Positions 25,502 to 35,488 of a DNA stretch of 64,000 nucleotides are shown here, in pieces (the stretch's first letter is position 1; every line of letters starts with the position of its first letter). Source of the DNA: Apostichopus japonicus (taxonomy: Eukaryota; Echinodermata; Holothuroidea; Aspidochirotida; Stichopodidae); NCBI RefSeq assembly GCF_037975245.1, contig NC_092562.1, forward strand, positions 10,145,001 to 10,209,000. The letters are read 5' to 3'. Position numbers and translations under genes: made by a program. The notes under the pieces are model-generated. The model was not told where the DNA came from, searched no databases, and was given only the letters and a program-made list of their open reading frames with translations.

Positions 25502-25788
25502 TTGTGAAGACTCCCGCACAAAGAAACGTCTCATGCCGGTAATCTGACCTAGTTTCGAATGAGGTGTAACAGAAGTGTTAGACACCACCATCGATCCCAG
25601 AAAATACACATACAGCTACATATACATACAACACATTGTACATAGCTGCGCTGGACATCTCAGGTCTAGATCAAAGATAACAAGGTATCACGTTTCATTA
25701 CTGTCTGCATTTTGTAGCGACAAGAAGAACAACAGTTCACTTTTTTTTCACAGGACAACACACGGTTTGGGGCGAGTCTTCAATGCCT
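25502..25788 (-). mobile_element. TTAA-flanked MITE, copy B (287 bp, inverted)
   Basis: Read on the minus strand it starts AGGCATTGAAGACTCG. TTAA stands on both sides (25498-25501 and 25789-25792). The interior matches copies A and C (TTTGTAGCGACAAGAAGAA, GGGATCGATGGTGGTGTC on its reverse) but with a middle deletion. Confidence 0.85.
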
Positions 25789-27149
25789 TTAAAAATCGCT
25801 TGACCTATATGTCTCAGGGTGGAAGTCAAAGATAATTGAGTTTTATTTAACGCTTGTTTTGATATGACCTTTCATGACAGCATTACTGGCTTTAACCTCT
25901 CATACGCTGCAGAACTTGTTATTGAAAATTAAAACTAAACTGGACATTTCACAACCTGGAGTATAGCCTCAGCCATTAAAATTTATATCAAATATAGTTT
26001 TTTCGTGACAAATCCAAACAAGGTGATTTTGTTACATTTCATGATTGGAAATAACTTTATCTACACACTGCTGAAGTATGTCACCAACCAGTGAGTTAAA
26101 ACACCACTTTTTCTATGATTTTTCATGTACATTTCTGTAGATCAAATGTTGCCAGTGTGTCACAGTGTCACTTGTGTTGTATTTAAAGTTAAAAATCAAG
26201 TCTATTATTTATGTTTCTATATGAATGAAAACCTGATTTTTCTCAGCTGGCACACAGAAGAAGTAAAAATTACAGATGCATGATATAATTTTTGTGTTTT
26301 AATATATTTACAAAAAAGAAAAAAGAAAGAAAGAAAGAATTTCAAGTCAATTAAATAGTAAAATAGTGAAAAGAATTCAGTGATTACAATTGTAAATTTT
26401 ACTTTGTGAATCCACTCCTGGCCTTCGCATAAAGGTTTATGCCCCTACCTAAATCAGTCTGGGAATAAATAATTTGTGCCCCCTCCCCCAAACCAGCTGC
26501 CTTTGAAATCCTGCAAATGCACTGCTTTAACCTCTAGCATGGTAATATTACAAACCCTGTTAAATTAGACGATTCCATACACCTCAAAAAGGTAAAATGC
26601 TTTGAAGATCAAAGTCTCAGGCTTGATAAATCAGAAAATGTGTGGTCATTATTTAACAAAGTAAGGGACCAATAATTGCAACCTTAAAGAATAAAAAAAA
26701 AAAAGCTAAAAAGAACAAAAGAAGAAAAACTATGTAACTTTTTAAAGATACTAAAACTAAACCACAAAACAAACTGTTTGGTTCTCCTGTTGCATCTCAT
26801 ATCCAAACAATCTTTCCTGACAACATTAACATTAAAATATATTACATACATTTTGAAATCTGTCAAAGTCTCAACCTTGATAAGAGATAGTTGGACACAC
26901 ATCAGTACTTTTTTGTTTCTAAATGATAAGTGTAGTAGCAATTCTAAGTTTGAGCACACAGTATGACACAGGTGGACCTCGGGGCAAATTTTCTGCAGCC
27001 TAGGAGAAGGCTTTTCAAAGTCGTATTTAATGCGGCCCGCCAAACCATATTTACAGCGGAAGGGAAGACATGGAATATGTAGTATTCGGAGTTTGTATAC
27101 ATATACATCCAATCTGTGATTGAATATTTCAATTTAACGGAGGCACAAA

Positions 27150-27300
27150 CCATGCCATTATCATTGGCCTATGTGATGGAGATGTAACTGTCACAAACAA
27201 CATCCCCAAAATAGCCAAGAAAAACCTTATTCTACTTAGGAAGTTAGGAGATATCACACAAGTCTCAACATAACATCATCGAGCCACACATACTTCACTT
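27150..27300 (+). repeat. Dispersed repeat family R3, copy 3
   Basis: ATTGGCCTATGTGATGGAGA, then TAACTGTCAC and ATAACATCATCGAGCCACA match copy 2. It is preceded by a GCGGCCCGCCAAACC segment (about 27030) resembling hAT subterminal sequence. Confidence 0.45.
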
Positions 27301-27934
27301 GTTTATGTACTTCTCGATATATTCAAACGTATAATTTTTGTAATGGAGACGGTTTTGCAAATCTTGTATCTGTAAGATTTGAGGCTCATAATACATGACC
27401 TAAATTTGGTTGCCTTGGTTACATTGTCAACACTGCTAATAGTTTACCTTGTAAAAATTGGAGGTAAAATATGTTTGTAGCTTATGTTTTAGTGCCAAAC
27501 ACATTTTTGGAGTCCTGTGCTCCCATGGGCACACCTCCCTGGATCTACTCTGCAAGTAAACTTTGTTTCTGAATGAGCTTGAGAAATAACCTCAAGTTAA
27601 GTTTTACCCTTCCATTTCTTGACGATGTACAGCCAATCAGCTGAAAACGACCCATGGTTTTGGTTATCCCAAATCTTTAACGTCCCTTCTGTGAGAAATT
27701 AAGAATCATATCTTTCATCTTTGCAGCTTGCCTTCCATTCACTAGTAACCTTTTGCATCATACCAAAGAGCAACATATGCAAACAGCTGCAGCTCCATAA
27801 TAACTGAATTGGCAAACAAAATTCTTGGTTACATCTGACACTAGAACACAGGTTTCAAGGTTTGCAACAGAGCCTGGGAAAACAGACCATTTATTCTAAA
27901 ACAATAGCCATGATACAACCAAAAGGTAGCTTCA

Positions 27935-27983
27935 AATCACTTAATTGGATGTTTCTCTCGGAATAAATATCCACCTCTTGGCT
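27935..27983 (-). pseudogene. Diverged tandem copy of the exon at 28253-28328
   Basis: Fifty-four bases ending near 27935 (minus strand) align without gaps to the exon at 28253-28328, with about 44 identities. Read in the same frame they stay open (SQEVDIYSERNIQLSD) after a TATAG acceptor at 27984-27985. The donor side differs: the GTATCATGG seen after the other copy lies about 14 bases farther on and in another phase. It could be a decayed duplicate or an alternative exon. Confidence 0.45.
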
Positions 27984-28200
27984 CTATAGACCAAACTGCC
28001 TAGTGAACAATACAAGTACTTTATCTTTCCATAAAAGAAAGCCTCCCTCAAAATATCACATATATACTTCACACACTCTGGCTCTTCATAGTAACCATTG
28101 ACTAGTCTTTAACTGTGAGGAGTATAATTAGTTTATCAAATCCTGTTGTTGATGATGATGGTACAGATTGGCAGACACACAGGAACATTCCAGTCATTCA

Positions 28201-28227
28201 TTTAAGAAAAAAAAAAAAAAAAAAAAA
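28201..28227 (+). repeat. Poly(A) tract
   Basis: About 22 consecutive A. On the minus strand this is a T run ahead of nothing recognised. It may be a retrotransposed tail. Confidence 0.6.
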
Positions 28228-28252
28228 CAGCAAAATTTCAATCCCATGATAC

Positions 28253-28328
28253 CTTTCATCACTAAGTTGGATGTTTCTCTCGGAAGCAATATCTGTCTCT
28301 TCGCTGTATACAGTAGACAGGGATGAGC
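28253..28328 (-). CDS. Candidate internal exon, acidic peptide
   Basis: A CCCCCAG acceptor precedes base 28328 and an AAAG/GTATCA donor follows 28253. The 76 bases enter in phase 1 and leave in phase 2, reading SSLSTVYSEETDIASERN... ending LSDE. It lies 330 bp past the FAM32A stop codon on the same strand, so it is either part of a neighbouring gene in whose intron FAM32A sits, or an alternative 3' exon of the FAM32A transcript. A tandem copy lies 340 bp further on. Confidence 0.4.
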
Positions 28329-28658
28329 CTGGGGGAAAAAAAATCATGAAACTTTGCAAAAATTGCGGTATAGGCTCCAGTTTGCGCATACTACAGTGTG
28401 CTAGGATAATAGTTTTTGAGCCGAGGTAGAATAGAAATCACGGATATTCGGCGAATTCGCGGAAAATTTCATGCCTGAGTAGACCATTCTGCCAATTCCA
28501 AGTATACAGGTACTGTAGCTTTGCCTTAACGAAGGACGCCCTCACACATATCAAGTACTTGACGCTCTCTGAGAGTCTTCAAAGAAATCCATGTCTAGTC
28601 TTTAACTGTAAGGAATCCCATCCAATCCTGATGAAGATGATGATGATGTAAACATTCT

Positions 28659-28727
28659 CTACTTTGTCCAGCTGACTTTAGGAATGTCAAAATGTTCTGT
28701 CAGTTGGTCGAGTTTATGGTTGAATTC
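28659..28727 (-). CDS. FAM32A: FAM32A terminal coding exon 4
   Basis: A TTCGACAG acceptor is followed by 22 codons, EFNHKLDQLTEHFDIP... ending SWTK, and then TAG (28659-28661). This is the most conserved part of the family. An in-frame AAA/GTCAGC inside the exon could act as a cryptic donor but would remove the conserved end. Confidence 0.95.
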   Translation of the reverse strand, partial: EFNHKLDQLTEHFDIPKVSWTK

Positions 28728-31700
28728 CTGTCGAAGAAACAAGAGAATGCTGTTGTTCAGTACTTTTGAACACTATTTAATACATAAATATGACACACTG
28801 GATTGACATGTAAAGGAATAACTTATCCAATACCGCATCACAAGATTCTACGCAAGATGGTCAAGTTGCTACAAGAGAGTAACGATGTATAGCCATCATC
28901 TACACAGGAACTATAGTATTCAATGAGAGAAAGAAAAAAGAAACCCGGAGCCTTCAAAAAGTGCTACACAAAATTTGAATATTAAATTATTCCCTGGAAT
29001 CGCTAGTGATACCAATATTATAAACAGTTAAAAATAATAAAGGTACCCAGGCTACAAAAGGGCATCACTTTGCAAGATATTGCTAAATGAATTTATAAAC
29101 TGCACAACTAATACTTCTGAATATGTTTTTACAACATATTTCTTTTGAAACTTCAACAAACTGTTCAAGTATACATTCCACCTCACACAACAAGGGAAAC
29201 CATCCATTTGAAAGAAAGTCGTGTCTGTAAAAACCTGTGACAGTTCACGTTTGAAACTGGTTAAGACGAAACAGGTACAGCGACTACCAGTTCGTCATAA
29301 CCCAGTTTTTTCTTCCTGTATAAAACAACGACCATCGATGCGTAAAATAAAACCCTGGAGATTGATGTCTACAGTGTGTTTGAGGAAATACTATAACTTC
29401 TGCACAGGCGTTTACTGTAGCTGCTGACGAACCAACCAAATTCTGATGAGATACTTTGAAGGATGATTTTTTAGGCAAAAGCCTTTTCTCTGTATCTTAC
29501 AGACCCGCCTACGTCTTAATAGTACTGGATCACTTTTCGAGAATTAGAGAAATTATTCTCTTGTTGGATGACTTTTATGGTAGAATTTTAGTCTCCTTGT
29601 GTCATAGTCCAAGAAAAGAGGAAAAATTTGAGTGTTGGTAAATTTTTTATAATTATTCTGCTGAAGATATTCACCTTCAAATGTGCAATAACTCTGGAAC
29701 GCTCCTTTAAGGCTCAATCAATTAAGATGTTCGCTCCTCGGTGCAGGCACGAATGTTACTGTTTTTAATTCATTGTTTGTTTCATTAATTTTAATAACTC
29801 AAATCAAAAACATGTTCTTTAAGGTAACGGTAGAACATCCTGTGGACGACATTCAACACCATTTGTCCTTGATATTCCTTGATAAGTTTGCTGCACGAAA
29901 CTCTAAACATGTCATTTGAGGGTGATAATGATCTTTTTGTTTTTCATAGTGAGTTTTGTGTTGCGTCCGAGGAACTGACCTACAGCATTGTACTGTGTTA
30001 TATTTATAAATGAATAATGGAAAAACTGACTGGGAATCGATTTAGAAAAGTGGAAAAGGAGCAAAGAAAAAATTTATGGCTGGCTAGAAATGGTCTGTGT
30101 GTGTAGATTTAAAAGGCCAGTCACATTAATTGACAAACCTCAGATGTTTCCAACTGTCATTTCTCAAAAATCAAAGTGAGATAGAAATACGACTTGGACC
30201 GGTAGCGTTTTTTTTTTTAACTTAGTCTACGGGACATCAAAAATTAAGACTGAGGCTAAAGGCATCCTTCAAGACATGTATGCCATAAAGTTACCATCTC
30301 GAAATCTTGACCAAACTTGCACATGTATAGATAATGAGCACTCAATGATGAGCCTACTGATTTGTTAAGACTATGAAATATCAACATTTAAAATTCTGCC
30401 TTCAAAGTCATCCTTCCAGCTGTAAAGGGGTGATCGAAGGGGTGATCGAAGGGGTGATCGAAGGGGTGATCAAAGTGACACTAATTAATGTATTAACATC
30501 ATGAACTTCATATTTTACCTCAACATGATCTTTGTGTTTCTTCTGTGCTTTTTCCAGGATTCTTTCCTCTTGCTGTATTCGAAACAAAAGATGAAGATGC
30601 TGTTAAAGTCTTTGGTTACATTAGTACATAAGTTGATGGAATGGCTTGAAGTAAATAGGCGCACTGATGTCAAAAACCCCAGGCATCCCCCCTCCCCCCA
30701 AACAACCAAAGAAAGCCATTAATGTTACAAACAATAGGCTATGCTTTGCAACGTTTTTTGTTTTTATTCGAACCTGGGCTTATACCATTACTAATCATTT
30801 TAATAATGAGCATTGCTTTTGGATGACACTGTATGCTTTCTACCCGCCCCCCCCCCCACCCTCACACAAATCTCCCGAAACAATGTCAAGATTCAGTGTA
30901 TTTTCCTCACGTGGAAGCCTACTAAAATGCAGGGCTGAATTTAAAATGACCAAAGTTCTTGCAGGACAATCATATACTAGTTATCCTTTCCGTCATTTGT
31001 GGCACAAAAAGTACTTCCAAGTTCCTATAAACAAACCATTCAAGCCATCCATTATAGCAGGGCCTTAACCAGAAATAACAAAATAGGCAAAACATACAAT
31101 TCAGGTCTAATTTCTAATGTAAAGTAGGCTACGCTTGAAAAGTAACACTCTCGTGACTTTAAACATGTCATTCACTGTACAGCTGTACTTCTACCAAATA
31201 TCGGTACGCATGAGAGTAATTTCATTAAACTTTACAAATGCAACCTAGATATCTACAGGTCTATATGCAACCTAGATATATGAAAATGATTCTTATTGAT
31301 ATAATATCCTACATATAACATGTATTAATAAATTGGATTTCTCACTCTCTTTTCCTTCACATGATCAAATGCCTTTTGTGCTGGTGTTCTGTTGTCAGGT
31401 ATCGTCTTTGTACTGGTATTTACTTTTGGCTCATTTGATATCTGCTCAAGGTAGGCTTTAGCAGAATTCTTCTTCTTCTTTTTCTTTGATCTGTGGAGGT
31501 AAAGATTTACACCAAGATATGAAATTGAGAATTGGGAATGAAAAATGAAAATTCATGCCTTCTTGTTATTAGTTTGCAGAATACGTATTGATCTTGATAT
31601 CACAGCCTTAAGGTTAAGGCAGCGAATTATATATCCAGTATTGCATGGCAAAATGCTATAGGAGTTTTGGCATACAGGAATCACAGTGTGTTATAAAAGA

Positions 31701-32963
31701 CAAAACTTGGGAGACTTAAAAACTGTTACCCAAAATTTGAACACTAAATTATCACTTTTAAGGTGAACAAACTTGGGTGCACTGCAAATTTGATCACTAA
31801 ATAAAAGTCTGTTACTGTCTTCAAAAACAAATTACATTCTCCAGATGTCTACACAATCCACAGGTAATTGTTGACATCTCAAGCAGAATACGTGTAGTAG
31901 AATAATGGAGATCCAAAAGGTATTGCATTACTGTATTTCTTCACCAGCGTAATTCTAGTTGTTTTTTGAAATACTTTTAATGCTTTTCGATACTAAACTT
32001 CCATAAACATATACCGCACATCACTAACTTGATTGGTCAACCTAAACTTTTTGCAACCAAGCAGAGTTACACGTTTGATAAGTTTTAATCCATTTCAGAT
32101 ATATGCTGATCAAATTGTGTATTTTTTAAGCTTTTAACACCCTCCTCCTCCTGTCTCATCTAAGACTAGTAAGAGGCTCAGGGCAAACAGAATCCAAAGT
32201 CAACGGATGTATACTTCGGCCTACACTACAGTTAGCTTATCATCGAATGTGTCAATTTAGGGGTATGAAAGAACTTGACATCGCAGACATTTTTTGGTCA
32301 AATTCTGCTCAATTGTACGTTGCATAGGCACAGAACAATCAATATTTTGAGATTATTACATTTCTGAGGAACTACACATATGAAAAACCCATGCAGTTGA
32401 GTGATTTGGACTTTTAATTGATTGACATCATAAATGAAATCCTTAAGTGCATCAATTATGAGCCCACCATGCTACTAAAAGGGTTAGGCCTACGCATTAA
32501 TCCCATAACTAGGCCAAGGCTAGTAGTAGCATACTACAACTCATGCCATTTGAAACATTTCAGATGCAAAATTTGAAACTTCATTCCCATAGCCTATTAA
32601 CTTATAAGTATGACTGGCCAAGGCCATAGCGAATTTTCCCATATAACTTTATAAATTGGGCTACGGCAGTGTAATATTTCTAGCTCAGCCTAGCAACTAA
32701 CTTACTTATCTGAACTTACAGTAGTATTAGTAGTATAGTACTGACTAGCTTTAATTAGGCTAGGCATAAGGTAAGGTCTACACTGTTAGTATTAATCACA
32801 AGCATATCCTAACTAAGGATAGTTATGTGTGTCACGGCCTAGGCTGGGCCGATTCGTAAGAATCTCTCGTGTGAACGAGCATCAATTCTCACTTTTTGCT
32901 AAAAACGTCGACACCTTTGAGCTTAAGTGCTCCACCAGCAGATTGGTATGGTGAATCTGACAT
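28659..32963 (-). CDS. FAM32A: FAM32A homologue, complete, 4 coding exons, 112 aa
   Basis: Coding exons on the minus strand are 32893-32963, 31346-31490, 30519-30572 and 28659-28727. All junctions are GT/AG and the phases agree (2, 0, 0), giving 112 codons plus a stop, the length of human FAM32A. Features in order: a GALKLKGV motif near the N terminus, a lysine run (SKKKKKK, residues 25-31), RTPAQKAF, an Arg/Lys-rich helix (QEERILEKAQKKHK) and the highly conserved C terminus HFDIPKVSWTK. Known role of the family: a small basic nuclear protein found in the human post-catalytic spliceosome, where its C terminus reaches the active site and helps exon ligation. The start is the first ATG of the frame and matches the family start region. 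Intron 1 holds a copy of the 24205 repeat family. The gene is divergent from AEBP2, 2.0 kb away. I am confident of the identity from the motif series. Confidence 0.95.
30426..30474 (+). repeat. 15-bp tandem repeat, about 3.3 copies
   Basis: GGGGTGATCGAA units repeat at 15-bp spacing (AAGGGGTGATCGAAG...). It lies just beyond the FAM32A exon 3 donor, within intron 3. Confidence 0.85.
30519..30572 (-). CDS. FAM32A: FAM32A coding exon 3 (54 bp)
   Basis: Eighteen codons, QEERILEKAQKKHKDHVE, lie between an AATACAG acceptor and a GAG/GTAAAA donor. It aligns with the QMERILKKASKTHKQRVE region of mammalian FAM32A. Confidence 0.93.
31346..31490 (-). CDS. FAM32A: FAM32A coding exon 2
   Basis: A TCCACAG acceptor and an AGA/GTGAGA donor bound it. 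It encodes the lysine run and DNRTPAQKAFDHVKEKR, ending on a complete codon. Confidence 0.95.
32030..32477 (+). mobile_element. Subterminal-inverted-repeat element, copy B (left end lost)
   Basis: It is homologous to 24270-24801 (AACCTAAACTTTTTGCA, GGAACTACACATATGAAAAA) and ends ATCAATTATGAGCCCACC plus ATGCTACTA. The left inverted repeat is missing. It lies in FAM32A intron 1. Confidence 0.75.
32893..32963 (-). CDS. FAM32A: FAM32A coding exon 1
   Basis: ATG at 32961-32963. It encodes 23 residues (MSDSPYQSAGGALKLKGV...) plus two bases of a Lys codon completed by exon 2. The donor is AAA/GTGAGA. Confidence 0.93.
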
Positions 32964-33497
32964 GTTCACGATTTCGAACCTCAAGATGAGTGTAAAAATC
33001 TGTAAATTGGGTCTGGATAGCTTTGTGTGTCGCGTTATTGCGTAGTATCAGACATGTATTGGGAAGTGTTGATGTTTACATTAACTTGGAATACTGGCAT
33101 TCAATCCCTCGTCGGCCTGTGACGATCGATGAACATACTTATTAGTCGAATCATAGAATAATAATTGATTGACTATGAAACAGTCATGGTGATACATATT
33201 TGAAGGTAAGTTGTATAAGTTTTGGAGGTTCCTTTTTTTGTTACGAACCGTAATTGTAAAATAAAGAACGGTAAGGGGCAATTCGAGAGATAAGTAGCCT
33301 AAGTAAAAGTTAGGTATTCATCCGAATATATATATAAATATCGCACAACTACTTCTTTAGTATTGTCTGCTGTACGCTTTGTAATACTTTTAAATTACAC
33401 GCGGTGCGTAGGAGAGAAAGAGAGAAAAAATATTTTAGGGCCTAGGCCTACAGGCTTAATTGACAAAATGTTTGTATAATTAACCATATCCCACGGC

Positions 33498-33691
33498 CTA
33501 ACTTTAGAATCCGTACGATATGAATGGGAAAGCTTACTAGGGGCTAGGAATTAGGGTTAGGAAGTAGGGATCGAATAGGGTTAGGCATAGGGGTTAGGAA
33601 GTAGGGTTAGGAAGTAGCCTAGGGTTAGGGGTTAGGAATTATGGTTAGGGAATAGGGTTAGGGGTTAGGAATGATACAGATTCTAAATTAG
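33498..33691. mobile_element. MITE with CTAA...GTAC ends and telomere-like interior, copy B
   Basis: The left end CTAACTTTAGAATCCGTAC is inverted at the right as ACAGATTCTAAATTAG. The interior is mainly degenerate TTAGGG repeat (see the next entry). The ends match those of 22837-23045. Confidence 0.65.
33540..33672 (+). repeat. Degenerate telomere-like repeats (TTAGGG-type)
   Basis: At least eight GGGTTAGG or GGGGTTAGG units are separated by AAGTA/AATTA spacers. The spacing is irregular, so this is an interstitial minisatellite and not a telomere. It lies about 0.6 kb upstream of the FAM32A start codon. Confidence 0.85.
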
Positions 33692-34009
33692 TACCTATCC
33701 TTCTCCCACAGTGCTATGGATATAGAAACATGTCTCTGTTCTTACATATTCCTCAGCCAAAAAAAATTCATGTAATGTGACAGATGTAATTTCCACAAGG
33801 TTTAATTGATTAATTAACAGTTACGTCTAGGCCCCTAGGCTAACTTAAAATAAATATCCCCTGCATTTATTTAACACTTTCTTACTTTTGGCATGAATTA
33901 CCTTGTAGTTAATGTCCTTTCTTCATAAACAATTCACTACTGTGGTACACTAGTTGTGGTACAATTATAGAATACCCCATCTTTCAGGTCTCTTTTTCGG
34001 GTTGAGTAG

Positions 34010-34290
34010 CAGTCATGGTTGTTTAATTTCTCCTCTGTGATTCCAACTCCGGTATAAAAAAAAATCATCCCTTTCTAATAAATGATGATTTCTCCACAGC
34101 ATGTTTGACACCATTAACAGTATAAAGAAGTCTTCCCCTAACAAGTTATGATTTCCCCACTGTGACGCTGACTCCAGTAAAAAAAATTGTGTTAGGAAGA
34201 TTTGCATATCTCAGAAGCGTTTATAAAGTAATATATCAAATAATGCTTTCTCCACTGCAAATTCGACTCCAGCAAGAAATGGTAGAAAGT
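34010..34290 (+). repeat. Degenerate tandem repeat, unit roughly 65-70 bp
   Basis: Four diverged units contain TTTCTCC/TTTCCCC, ACTGTGA or similar, and GACTCCAG/AACTCCGGTA followed by an A-run. The long open frame at 34162-34512 overlaps this and is not considered real. Confidence 0.55.
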
Positions 34291-34989
34291 GCTGGGTCCT
34301 CTGGCCTAGTCGTATTTGAAAGGAACTATTCAGGGCTTCATTGGTTGGAATGGTTATGTCATCTGTATGATGACAATGATCATAAAATAATATCTTTACA
34401 GTTTATAGCGCTTTACATAAATGAATATCTCTTAGGTGGGCCTAATGTTAGTACTGATCCTTGTTCAAGTGGTTCATGTAATCTAAGGGCAAATTGCAGT
34501 AGTCTATCATAGAAAAGATATCCAGAAGTCCCTAAGTTCCAGGGACTCTCCCCAGATTGAAAGTGCCTGACAAACTTCCAGGACTATTCCCAAATTTGCA
34601 GAAGGCCCTGTATGGTTTAAACTAGGACAAAATACTCGTTTCTGGTAAATGCCTTACAGAAATGTGGGCATTTTGATACTAATCCTTAATATAATAGCAC
34701 CACTAAACACTCGGATGCCCTCAAATTTCCACCCCTCCCTAAAAGACTTCTTGTGTAAATACCTCAACGAAACTATCATGTTCCCAAATTTTGTGAAAAA
34801 TCGTATCTATATATATATACAGTAGGATTGTGAAAACAGCTCCAACAATAAAACAGTTTCTTCAAAAAAAAAATTGATGGTGAAACAGAGATACAGAGTG
34901 ACCCAACAATTTTGCAATTATATCTATACCTTTTCTTCATTTTTCATTGAAAGGGAAACATCTTCAGAGAATTTGCTGCTAGGGCAACC

Positions 34990-35488
34990 ATGGATATGGG
35001 TGACTGGACAACAAGTTCATCAGCCGAACCCAGTGCATATAACACCCCATCGACAACGCCAACGCCAACACCGGTCAAGAAGACGGAATACATCTGCCGA
35101 TGGGACGGCTGTGGACATGAAGTTGATGCCAGTGCCGACCTCGCAGACCATGTGACTTGCAACCACGCTCAAGCTCAGATCAAGAAGAATGCTAAGAAGT
35201 TCATTTGTCTGTGGGACGGCTGTAAAGTCTACAATACACCATCCCTATCGCAGACTTGGCTCTTGAAACACGTCCTGGACCACTGTGGCGCTAAGCCGTT
35301 CCGGTGCCTCTTCTCGGGCTGCAATCAGAGCTTCCGAACTCAGAGCGGACAGGAGAGACACGTCCAGTCCCACTTCAGTGCCAGCGAGCAGCCTAGCCCC
35401 CAGCAACGGACATCCAGGAGCAAAGATGACAGTCCGGGCAAGATCACAAAGAAGAAGAGGTCTCGCATGAAGAAGAGACTCTCCTTAC
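34990..35488 (+). CDS. AEBP2: AEBP2 coding exon with all three zinc fingers
   Basis: It runs from ATG (MDMGDWTTSSS) to TTAC/GTAAGT. The linker between fingers 2 and 3 (CGAKPF) resembles the TGEKP-type linker. The open frame continues past the donor for 22 codons, but family homology stops at the donor. Confidence 0.93.

Larger units (their letters stand above)
22257..28252. other. Gene-free stretch between candidate exons
   Basis: Outside the repeats listed (CTAA MITE, 501-bp tandem, subterminal-IR element, TTAA MITE, R3) this stretch shows AT-rich sequence, an AAAG microsatellite at 26313-26338 and no exon with paired splice sites that I can support. Confidence 0.5.
32964..34989. promoter_or_regulatory. 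Shared intergenic region between divergent FAM32A and AEBP2
   Basis: Two genes face away from each other across 2.0 kb. The left part is expected to carry the FAM32A promoter. A non-coding first exon of AEBP2 could lie here, because an acceptor-like TCTTCAG ends at 34967. No TATA box, initiator or CpG-rich core is clear. The right part is repeats and AT-rich sequence. Confidence 0.4.

Noticed and set aside
33540..33672. True telomere or chromosome end
   Set aside because: The repeats are degenerate, only about 130 bp long, and lie between genes and inside MITE-like ends.
34162..34512. 116-codon plus-strand frame upstream of AEBP2
   Set aside because: It overlaps the degenerate 65-70-bp tandem repeat and shows no AEBP2 similarity. 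It is not in a position to join the zinc-finger exon in phase.
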